Made by a program: the position numbers and the translations under genes
The notes under the pieces: generated by a model
Told to the model about the DNA's origin: nothing
Seen by the model: only the letters and a program-made list of their open reading frames with translations
Database searches by the model: none
From: Macrothele yani
Lineage: Eukaryota > Arthropoda > Arachnida > Araneae > Macrothelidae
Assembly (NCBI GenBank): GCA_039090855.1
Contig: CM077011.1
Location: 27,929,001 to 27,993,000 of the forward strand
Reading direction: 5' to 3'
DNA: 64,000 nucleotides
In this document: piece after piece, positions 55,317-64,000 of the stretch
How positions within the stretch are numbered: position 1 is the first letter of the stretch
Layout: the number at the start of each line of letters is the position of its first letter

Positions 55317-56690
55317 TTTCCTTTGTTCTTTTTCTTTTTGGTAAACGTTTTTCCTTTGAAAGCTTTCATTTTTGTAAATTTTACTGTTTAAAACCTTTTT
55401 CCGAAACGTTTTCTCTTTAACTTTTAATGGCTATTTTACTGGGTTTTTAAATCATTTTTTCCGCAATGTCCTTCCTGAAACATCATTGTAAATCTTTTTT
55501 ACATTTTCTCTTTGAGACTTATTTTTCGTAATGTTTTTTCTTAAAACTTTTGGTAAACACGTTTTTTTAATTTTCTTTATAAACTTTACTCTTTGTAAAT
55601 TATTCTTTCGTACTGCTTTCCTAAATCTTAAGTTTACCCTTTGAACTCTCCGTACGAACGTTTTTATTTTTATTTTTAAACATTACTGTTTGTAAATTAT
55701 TCTTTCGTATTGCTTTTCTAAATTTTCTGTTTTTTGCTAAAACTTTTTTTCGAAATCTCTTACTTTTTGAGGAAAGCTTATTTCACAAAATTTTTTCACT
55801 TAAGTTTTGGTAAACACATTTTTGTTTTTAATGGCAAACCTTACTATTTTGTAAATATTTTTTCTGTAATACGTTTTTACCGAATATTCGTGCTTAAAAC
55901 ATTTTGGGAATACCTTTTTGATTTTTTATAACGTTTATTTGTCGTAATATTTTCTTCCAAAGCTATTTTTGTTTCTTCTTTTTGGTAAACTTTTTTCCTT
56001 TGCCAGTTTTCGTTTCATATACTTTACTGTTTTAAAACATTTTTCCGAAAAAACTTTTCTAAACCTTTAAATCATAATATTACTGTTTTTGTAAATCATT
56101 TTTTTTCGCAAAGTCCTTCCTAAAACGATTTTTTTTACCATTTCTGTTTGTGACTTATTTTTTTGTTTTTCCTTAAAACTTTTGGTAAGCACGTATTTTA
56201 TTTTTCTCTGTAAACGTTACAATTTGTGAATTATTCTTTCGTACTGCTTTTCTAAACCTTACGGTTTTCCTTTAAAACTTTCGGTAAGAACGTCTTTATT
56301 TTTTTTTTAAACATTACACTTTTTACATTATTCTTTCGTACTCCTTTTTCTAAATCTTCTGTTTTTCTTAAAACTTTTTTGAAATCTCTTACTTTTTCAG
56401 TAAAACTTATTGCATTAAATTTTTTCACTTAAGTTTTGGTGAACACATTTTTGTTTTTAAATGCAAGCACTACTGTTTTGAAGATATTTTTCCTGTAATA
56501 AGTTTTCACAATTTTTGTAAAAACCGTTTTCCATTTTTTATCACAAAATATTTTCACAAAAATTTAAAATTTTTGGCAAACCATTTTATTTTATTTTTAA
56601 ACTTTACTGTTTTGTAAATAATTTCCCTGCAATGTGCTCACATTAACTTTTGTAAAAACTTTTTTCGACAAAATTTATTTTCGTTGTCGC
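55317..56690 (+). repeat. diverged ~640-bp tandem duplication
   Basis: tttggtaaacgtttttcctt at 55,338 recurs as tttggtaaacttttttcctt near 55,980. ttctttcgtactgctttcct near 55,603 recurs near 56,236, and aaatctcttactttttgagg near 55,754 recurs near 56,384. The offset is 630-640 bp throughout. Within each copy, shorter T-rich motifs (ttactgtttgtaaattattc) also repeat. Confidence 0.8.
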
Positions 56691-56739
56691 CCTCACATTC
56701 TTATTCTTAGATGACGAGTGAACTTGGCTGACTTTCAAT

Positions 56740-57023
56740 GAAATTCAGTATCCGCGTTTGTTTTTACTTCCTCTAAGAAAATCCCAACTTTTTCTATAGA
56801 GGGACAAAATTAATTTTTTCGTTCGATAAAGACTGTGGTTTCAACCGTCTTCAGGAAAATCACTTTTTTCATCTTCAATCTCATAAGGTAAATAAAGACT
56901 GTGGTTTCAACCGTCTTCAGGAAAATCACTTTTTGCCTGATTATTTGACACTGGTTTTAAACGAACATGTCCTTTTTGCCTGATTATTTGACACTGGTTT
57001 TAAACGAACAAAAACAAACGCGG
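56740..57023. repeat. mosaic of small copied and inverted patches
   Basis: 56,788-56,825 is a direct copy of 51,818-51,855 in the left arm. 56,826-56,865 and 56,862-56,930 are each inverted copies of 55,022-55,083 (aaagactgtggtttcaaccg and onward). tttttgcctgattatttgac then actggttttaaacgaaca is duplicated in tandem at about 56,930 and 56,973. atccgcgtttgttttt at 56,743 is inverted at about 57,008. Such scrambled filler is typical of template switching during repair. Confidence 0.85.
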
Positions 57024-59737
57024 ATTCTATCTTACACATAGATATCTAGATATTTTCATCCTGCGTTTTCATCAAAGACACAAAACACAGAAAAAGGAGT
57101 AATAATATTCCTGAAGTTGTATAGATTTAGAAAAAATTATCTTACATATGTCAGTCGGAATACGTTGAACTTAAATACATTGGCTATGGAAAATAATACT
57201 GAATTTTTATACGAAGCCTCTGCCTAAAATAATGTTGGAACGGAAGAAAATAAATTATTTCTATTATCAAAGAAACATAAACTAGCTGACACATTTTCGG
57301 TACAGATCGAAAAATCTAAAGTCCTCAAACCTGATGTTAAGTTTTGAATAATCATGAAAAGAAAATTTAACAAGTTCTCCTATAAAAATAAAATGTAGTA
57401 ATTCCTACCGAAAAAGACGAACCCTGAAGAAAGTACTTTGTTTCACATGAAAAAGATATGAACGATCATATAAAACCCCTAAATTTCTGAAAATAGCATG
57501 TTGGGCGGGATAAATCCTGAAGAAAATATTTAATAAGTCCTCCTGTAAAATAAACCTCTGCAGAAAAATTAATGTTCAAACGTGAAGATAAAGTCTTTCA
57601 TTTTATAGAGAAAAGCAAGAACGAGTTTCAAAACGATTGAAGTAAATCGAAAAGAAATATCTTAAATACGTTGCACAGAACTAATCATGGCGAAAAGATT
57701 TAATAAACCCCTAAAAAAATAATGTTGAAATATGAAGTACTTTATTTCGATATAAACAGATCGAAAAAGACATAAATTTCTGAAAACAACACAATACACA
57801 AAATAAATTACGAAGAAAAAAATTCAAGTCCTGCTATAGAAAAAATAAATAAACAACAATAAACCCCCGAAGAAAAAATAATTTTTAAAACACGTAGAAA
57901 ATAAATCAAGTTCTTCATTTCACCAGATAAATACATGAAATAACTCTCAGTACTGAAAGCAGCATGTTTCATCGAATACTGATGAAAACTGTAGATCTTC
58001 TTACAGAAAAGTTTTCAATAAACCTCCACAAAGATTAATGTTGCAGACGCGGAAAAAGTAAAGTTCTTTATGCTACAAGAAAACGGCATGAACAAGCATA
58101 AACATGATTATACAAATATCGGAATATTTTTAAACACGTTACATAGAATAATCGTGAAAAAATAACATAATAAAATCCTACAGAAAACTAATTTTGAAAC
58201 ATGATAAAAAAAGAAGTCCTTTATTTCACAAGAAAAGACATGACCGAACTGGTTTTTTTTCAAACACAATAGTAACAGATCGAAAAATCCTAAATTCTCA
58301 AAGCATAACGCAACGTTTTGAAAAATTACGAACGAAAAAATTAATTTTGTCCCTCTATAGAAAAAGTGAAATATAATAAACTCTAGGAAAAATTGTTTCA
58401 ACGTGACTAAAAAAATAATTCCCCCAAATTTTCGTAGGAGAAAAAAACATGAACGAACATAAATGTGATACAAAAAATATGGATTCTTAAAAACAACACG
58501 TTGCGCAGAATAAATAACGAATAAAAAATTATTAAGACTTCCTTTAAAAAAAAAAGAGAAAAAAATAACTTTGAAGACATGAAGAAAATAAACCAAGTTC
58601 TTCATTTTGCAAGATAAGAACATGAACAAAACATATGGTAGAAAAATCTCAATTACTGAAAACAACATGTTGCATAGAATATTCATGAAGAAGAAAGTAC
58701 TAATTTTTCCAATAGAAAAATGAATTATAATAAACTTCCACACAAAAAAAAAAATAATGTTAAAGACGTGAAGAAAATAAAGTTTTTCAGTTTACAAGAA
58801 AAAATATGAACGATCATGTACATGATCGAAAGCAGATCTCAAATTCCTGAAAATAACATGTTGCATAGAAAAAAGTTATGAAAAAAAAAATCATAGGTCC
58901 TCCAATTGAAAAAAAAAATAATTATACAAAACCCCTACACAAAAAAATAATTCTAAACATGAAAACAAAAGTCCTTCATTTCGAAAGAAAATACATGATC
59001 CAGATTAAACGCGTATGAATCACGTCGGGGGAAACGTTTGCACCACACCTTACATTTGAAAATTCGTGAAGAAAGAAGTATGTTTAGGATTATTAAGAAT
59101 AATACGTCATGAAAAAAATGAGCTCCTGTTCACAGAGAAAACAAACTTCCCTGTAACTGTTTCCGAACGCGAGACTGGCCAGTAGCAATAACATGGCACT
59201 GCAGTATTTCTCCATGGATGTGGGAACACGCCTGCGTTATAGCCACTATATCTGCGTGGTTGTGAAAATCATGTCAGTACTTGTTTGAGTGAGTCATACA
59301 TCCTCCTTCCTGTATTCAATCTGAAGACGTCCTACAGCAAGTCACTCAGGCAGTCTTCCCCCAATACGCGAACTACGTCTCTTAATCCCCTTGACTACCC
59401 CAACCAATGTCTCGGTAGCAGAATCAGTAGAGCATTTCACTACCACATGAACGGCCCGGGTTCGTATCTACCCAGTTTCACATGTATTCATTGCTTTTTC
59501 GAAAATAAATGCATTCGATTTTTTCAAAATAAAAAATGGCGGACAAAAAAAGATAATCTCAGAATTAAAAGTTGCTTTGACGAGAACAACGTGGTAGGTG
59601 ACGTCATGCAGAAAGGACCACGCCCACCTGTGACGTCCCTTCCAGATCATGACGGTTTCTTCTTACCACGTGACCCAAAGTGTTGCCACCGCCTAAAAAC
59701 TAAGCATGCGCCGGAACCCCCCCCCCCCCCTACTACT
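57024..59737 (-). repeat. right arm of the foldback element
   Basis: Inverted copy of 50,458-53,160 with no difference visible in the translated frames apart from the outer tip (C run at 59,717-59,730). The near identity means either a recent insertion or ongoing gene conversion between the arms. Confidence 0.92.
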
Positions 59738-59743
59738 GTCATA

Positions 59744-60240
59744 GTTGGCGCTCGTGAGATGGGCCATAGTATTTCGGAGGTAGAAACGAAGTTCGGAATT
59801 TCACGGACGACGATTGCAAGGGTGTACCGTGACTACAAGAATTCCAGCAAAACCTCCAACCTACGATACTAGTGTGGCCGTAAAAAGGCATTGAGTGAAC
59901 GTGACCATCGTCGGCTGTCAAGAATTGTTTCACGCGATAGGCGTGCAACTCTCTCGCAGGTATAATCGGAATTCAATGCTGGAGCCTCAACAAACATCAG
60001 CGTTCAGACTGTGCAACGTATACCCTGCACGATATAGGCTTTGGGAGCCGACGCCCAACTCGAGTCCCCTTGATGGGTGAACGACACATAGCTATGCGCC
60101 TCGCTTGGGCACGGTAACACCGCCACTGGGCACTTGATGACTGGAAACAAGTAGCCTGCTCTGACGAGTAGCGTTTCCAACTGTATCGCCGGAAAACGTT
60201 CACCTTGTGGAACACTTCGATTGTATTCGTGGGTTTTTAT
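59744..60240 (+). pseudogene. Tc1-like transposase, N-terminal half after the foldback insertion
   Basis: VGAREMGHSISEVETKFGIS then RTTIARVYRDYKN (first HTH), stop, CGRKKALSERDHRRLSRIVS, RRATLSQ, stop, NAGASTNISVQTVQRT (second HTH), LAWAR-stop-HRHWALDDWKQ, VACSDE-stop-RFQLYRR (first catalytic Asp in SDE). It ends at about 60,235 with no second or third catalytic residue, so the 3' half was deleted independently. Several stops. Confidence 0.85.
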
Positions 60241-60337
60241 TGGCTCATAGTTCTGGCGCTAGGCTGCATTAGTGTGTATTTTTGTTTGCAGCTATATCTC
60301 CACTTCGTAAAATTCTATTAAAAGAATTACTTTTTTA

Positions 60338-61128
60338 CTATACATATAACTGTTTTGACAAAAGAAGAGGGGTGATAGTACCCATCAAGACGAATAATAT
60401 TTACAAAGGAACCTAGGGTCGCATTCCACTCTGAGTGTCAGAAAAGAGTAACTTCGAAATACGTCCAAAAAGCACGAGTTGTCACCTCAGACGTCATTTC
60501 TTTCACGCCGGAGAAGTAGCACATCGCCAGAGCATCACCGTCAAGCATTTACCGTATGCAAATTGCCAGAGAAAAGACGTAGCATCGACAGTTGCAACTG
60601 ATTGGCTTATCAAGGTGCAGTAGACACTTCCTGAATGCCACATATCCCGCACGATGGACTGGACGTGGCGGACCTGTGGCATGGCCTCCACGCTCATCGG
60701 ACTTAAACCCACTGGACTTCTTCTTCTGGGTGCACATGAAATCATTGGTGTACGAGACACCTGTGGACTCCGTGGAAGATCTCGTCGCAAGAATTGTTGT
60801 TGCAGCGGACAGGATAAACACGACACCAGGAGTCTTCTCTGTTTCCAGTCTTTCATTCGCCGGTGTGAATTGTGCAACGGCACCCGTGGCCGCCACTTTG
60901 AGCATCTACTTTGAGTCTGTCCCTGATCTCCATAAATGGGATTGCGCAATTTATGATGTCGTTAATTCTCTTTCTTTGCACTGTTGAAAGTTCAATTTGG
61001 ACATCTAACTTTACTCTTTTCTGACACTCAGAGTGGAATGCGACCCTAGGTTCCATTGTAAATATTGTTCGTCTTAATGGGCACTATCACCCCTCTTCTT
61101 TTGTCAAAACAGTTTACGAATACCCTGT
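60338..61128 (+). mobile_element. mariner-type element, internally deleted, 102-bp inverted repeats
   Basis: 60,350-60,451 and 61,011-61,112 are inverted copies with about five differences (ttttgacaaaagaagagggg, tgatagtacccatcaagacg and onward). The right end continues to accctgta at 61,128. The left outermost 12 bp have diverged. Between them only the end of the transposase remains. Confidence 0.87.
60592..60930 (+). pseudogene. mariner-type transposase C-terminal part
   Basis: VAWPPRSSDLNPLDFFFWVH then MKSLVYETPVDSVEDLVARI and CNGTRGRHFEHLL in another frame. Relatives have WPPRSPDLTPLDFFLWGH; the third catalytic Asp (PLD) is kept. The N-terminal DNA-binding and first two catalytic residues have been deleted. 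Confidence 0.8.
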
Positions 61129-62639
61129 ATGTCATTCTCTACAGCAGGGCTGGACTAAGAAAGGGGAGGGGGTTCTAGCGGGTCTATAGCCTAATGGCCC
61201 ACCATTACCAAGGGCCTAGGAGGCATACCGCTACACCGCAAATAATTCACAGCTTACATATTTATATATACACAAAGCAAAATAGTTTTAGTTTTGTCTC
61301 GTATTATTTCCACTCGATCAGAAACAGTGGTGAGGAGATGAACAGATTTGAAGGCAGTGACTCACTAAGGGTAAATGTTCTATTTCACTTTGTACAGTGG
61401 GGCTGTGGAGATAGTTTTAGCTTTTGCACTATCATCCACCTATACCTCCCTGTTTGCACTTGAAACCGTTAATGGGCGAAATCCACTGTGACTTCACATT
61501 GCATTACAAAAAGGGATGCACCAAGAAAAGTATATAATGCTAAATTGTAAAAAAATTCTAAGACGACATCTAAGAACCTTCAACTTTTAACTCACGTACT
61601 TGTGAGAGCAGTGGAAAATACAGTGACTTTTTATAAAAATTCTGCAGCAATTTATTAGTATGAAGAATGCACTACGTATTAATTATCACAAGCATAGTGC
61701 TAGATTTTCTTGTTTTAACGGACTTCAATAATGATTGTCCGTCATAAGTTCTTTGATGTCTTGGTAGACCAATGAGATATCTTAGCCTAGGTGCCCACTA
61801 AGACCTTAATCCTACTGTAATGCCAGACATAACAATTTTTAAATCTTTAATTATATCTTAGATAATACCTTGGATTATACCTTTTGATTCCCGCCGTATA
61901 GCGAGCTACGGCCTCGCCTTTACTATGAGATCTGGCTATCAAGGCGGCTGAAGGCGTCCTCGCTCAGAAGAATTATTACGTCGACGAAACGCAGTCCAGT
62001 ACACGGAAATAAAAATTGAAGCAGCAAAGCTTTATTATTCCGTTAACGGATTTTCGATAGCTTCCCGTTCAGGGTCCTCGTGCTGACCACGTGCTGCCTT
62101 TCCACAATGCTTTCCGCGAGATCCGGTGGACAAAGAAATCCTCCTTCCTGTCGACCACGCTGCACTTCTGCGATACCCGCAGCCCTTGCGTGAGATCGGT
62201 GTCCGAACTAGGACCCTCTCTCTCTCCTTCACGACCGAAGCTCTACTGTTCTCCGCTAGGCTGCATTGACCTTTCCCGTTAAACTCCTACGCATGCGCAC
62301 GAAAAAACTAGTTATCCCGGCCAGCACGTGAAATACCTGAGCTGATTAATGCCGTAGGATACCCGTAGGCGATTACAACCTTGCACGTACACAAAAGCTG
62401 TACGACAACTTCTCTAACAGAAAACTCGAGCAGCAGAATCGTCAAGGTCAGGTGCCCGAGGCGTTCATGCACCACTCCTTGCCCAAAGATAGAATTAAAA
62501 ATGTTTCACGTGTTGAATAATGTTCAGTCCTTCGTTAAACAACAAAATGGCGGAATGAAACTTCTGTCCGCACGTGATTAATATCAGATAAATTAATAAT
62601 TGATTGCTTGATCGCGGGCGATCCGCACACCTACTCTAC
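61129..62639. other. unassigned stretch
   Basis: At 61,143-61,190 cagggctggactaagaaagg then ggagggggttctagcgggtc resembles a hAT-type MITE terminus, but no inverted partner was found. Otherwise nothing recognised. Confidence 0.4.
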
Positions 62640-63192
62640 AGTACAGATAGGAAATATTATCCTCTTTAAATAGTAAGCAGTTTTTCCCGCTAAGTGTGCG
62701 CAAATGGCAAAACCTTTTCCCCGCTATCTCTGTTTCCAGAAGTGGTATTTAAAAAATTATTTTTCCTTATAAGGAAAAATATTTTTTTTTTTACAAAAAC
62801 AAGTATTTGCATAGCGTTTGCTATAGAGAAACTTTTAGCATATTTTCTACTTTTCCATAATTCAAAATTGACGTGTTAAGTTATATCATGTTTTCCTGTA
62901 TGTCTCTTCTTCTAACTGTTCCATTTGAAAATGCGTTTGTCTCTGATATCTTCCTTCAGTGGTGAGAAATTTTTTGCGTACAATTTAATTTTCGTAACAT
63001 AGTTTTCCGCCGCTAATGGGAGAAGGTAGTTTATTTCTATTTCTAGATGTTGTGTCGATTCTAGGAATCCGGTCGAATTTTTCAATAGGTTCCATTGATT
63101 AAGACTAACTTTGAAATATTTCATTGGTGTCGGAAAGGATTCAAAAGACGTGCTCATTAAAACCGAAAATTCATTGTCATCTTTCTTGATCT
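62640..63192 (+). mobile_element. Helentron-associated-like element, copy F (3' part)
   Basis: Monomers with ttcccgctaagtgtgcgcaa (62,690) and ccgccgctaatgggagaagg (63,008), both eroded. The 3' end is ggattcaaaagacgtgctca, ttaaaaccgaaaattcattg and tcatctttcttg, the last block repeated once. Most diverged copy in the window. Confidence 0.7.
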
Positions 63193-64000
63193 TTCTTGTA
63201 AGGATCTCTATTTATACTGTATTTTATGCCTAGGAGAAATCGCATGCCCGTAATTTAGGGCTACTGACTCGTAAAGTTGAGGGATCCTTCGCGTTGTTTC
63301 TCTGTCTGTGTGGACTTAACCGCCAGTCTTGTTTCCGATTTAGAGTTTTTTGTTATTTTTCTGAGTTAAAAAAAATGAATGAGAGAGTGCCTTTACATAT
63401 TCATATTTTTCAGTATTTCCCGATGCACAAGTCTCGTAATTCTATATTTCTGTTTGCAGCTGTCGGCAATGGAGGAAATATTCTTTTGAGTCTTTTCATG
63501 GCCAGGATTTTAAAAATTCGCTGTAGTGTAGAACTTTTGAGCAGGATGGTTGCGTTGCAACTTATGGGTGTAGAAATATGCGGAACTTACATAATTTATC
63601 TTGTGTGTGTGTGCGTGCGAGACAGACGGAAAGAGAAGATGCACGCTGTATATCCTAAACTACGATGCAATACTATCTTCTTCCCCGCCCCTCTCCAACC
63701 CCTGTCTCGGCGCTGGTTGTAAAACTTACGTTTGCAAAATTTCATTTTCAGTAGTTGAAGATTTCACTCTTATTAATTATTCATGCGCACGCTTTCAGTC
63801 GCTAGACCGTATGTTTTTATATTCATTTGTTGAATAAAATCTGCCGGAAGGCAAATCATTTTCTTGTCTTATTGAAGGGTAAGACACAAAACCTGTTCCT
63901 TACTGTAAGGTTAGTAAGTACCGTTCCAACCGATATTTAGTTGACACACAGGAAACTCATTACTAAGGAATGCAACCTTGAAGGTGATTAAAGTACAATC
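63193..64000. other. unassigned; one possible exon
   Basis: At 63,441-63,460 ttctatatttctgtttgcag is a good splice-acceptor sequence. It is followed by about 45 open codons with two hydrophobic runs (GNGGNILLSLFMA; LMGVEICGTYIIYL) before a (tg)n tract at 63,601. I do not recognise the peptide. It could equally be chance in an AT-rich stretch. Confidence 0.25.

Larger units (their letters stand above)
50452..59743. mobile_element. 9.28-kb foldback insertion with 2.7-kb inverted arms
   Basis: Element 50,458-59,737, flanked by the perfect 6-bp duplication gtcata (50,452-50,457 and 59,738-59,743). It begins agtagtaggggg and ends cccctactact. The two arms (50,458-53,160 and 57,024-59,737) are inverted copies. 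Every reading frame in one is repeated residue for residue in the other, except at the very tip, where one has about 6 G and the other 14 C. The interior (53,161-57,023) is AT-rich, with no polymerase, integrase, ATPase or transposase that I can recognise. 6-bp duplication, AG...CT ends and long terminal inverted repeats are Maverick/Polinton features. The size and empty interior point to a non-autonomous relative or an undescribed foldback family. A palindromic assembly artefact is unlikely given the target duplication. Confidence 0.88.

Noticed and set aside
51441..58743. 211-codon open frame present in both arms as a membrane protein gene
   Set aside because: Extreme Phe/Leu/Ile content follows from T-rich subrepeats. 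No start context or conserved motif; the frame simply tracks the repeat.
50458..59737. Foldback element as a pure assembly palindrome
   Set aside because: A 6-bp duplication at exactly the arm tips, a rejoining Tc1 frame and different C-run lengths in the two tips favour a real insertion. Long reads would still be worth having.
50458..59737. Calling the element a full Maverick/Polinton
   Set aside because: No polymerase B, integrase, ATPase, protease or capsid-like sequence can be recognised, and it is half the normal length.
59285..59872. 195-codon frame joining arm and Tc1 sequence as a fusion gene
   Set aside because: It runs through the arm tip, a C homopolymer and the target duplication into Tc1 HTH sequence. 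It is a chance read-through of an insertion junction.
63294..63722. 142-codon frame as an aquaporin-like or other membrane gene
   Set aside because: Only a vague hydrophobic pattern; no NPA-type or other diagnostic motif, and it ends in a (TG)n tract.

Overview
The window looks like AT-rich intergenic DNA from an arthropod nuclear genome. A chelicerate, probably a spider, is my best guess. This rests on the transposon mix: several Tc1/mariner subfamilies, P-like, hAT, Helitron-like, Penelope-like and tRNA-derived SINEs. No marker gene here proves it. I see no complete host protein gene, no rRNA gene and no CRISPR array. Almost all long reading frames are decayed transposases or satellite shadows. 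Two weak host-exon candidates (about 10,903-11,072 and 63,461-63,600) are listed as such.

Layout. 0-6 kb: a 125-bp tandem array derived from the long inverted repeat of a mariner remnant, a Tc1 fragment, a tRNA-Gly-headed SINE and a mariner-like pseudogene. 6-10.9 kb: a 46-bp satellite split by a 3.24-kb hAT element with an exact 8-bp target duplication. The satellite to the right of the hAT is organised in ~185-bp tetramers. 11.8-14.9 kb: a Tc1 element holding a SINE, a microhomology-type tandem duplication and a second Tc1. 15.8-19.2 kb: a Tc1 element cut by a P/THAP-type element (8-bp duplication), itself cut by a SINE (16-bp duplication). 20.8-23.3 kb: two further Tc1 elements.

23.4-25.3, 32.5-35.9, 46.1-49.6 and 62.6-63.2 kb hold one dispersed family with a short inverted repeat, a 3' hairpin and internal ~150-bp monomers. 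Each monomer carries a core very like the CTCF-binding consensus. I read it as a Helentron-associated (DINE/HINE-like) family. Between these copies lie a Penelope-like RT fragment, a LINE tail, several Tc1 pieces, a Helitron with 5'-TC and 3'-CTAG ends (37.8-38.6 kb), further SINEs and a near-complete mariner-type element (43.0-44.3 kb).

50.46-59.74 kb is the most striking object: a 9.28-kb insertion with a 6-bp target duplication (gtcata), AG...CT termini and two nearly identical 2.7-kb inverted arms made of degenerate ~170-bp subrepeats. It interrupts a Tc1 transposase whose frame rejoins across one copy of gtcata. The inner part contains a diverged ~640-bp duplication and a mosaic of small copied and inverted patches. 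The termini fit Maverick/Polinton habits, but I see no Polinton genes, so it is either a non-autonomous derivative or an undescribed foldback family.

The window therefore records repeated nested insertion. The order of events can be read from target duplications and rejoined frames. No gene set here works together as a pathway.
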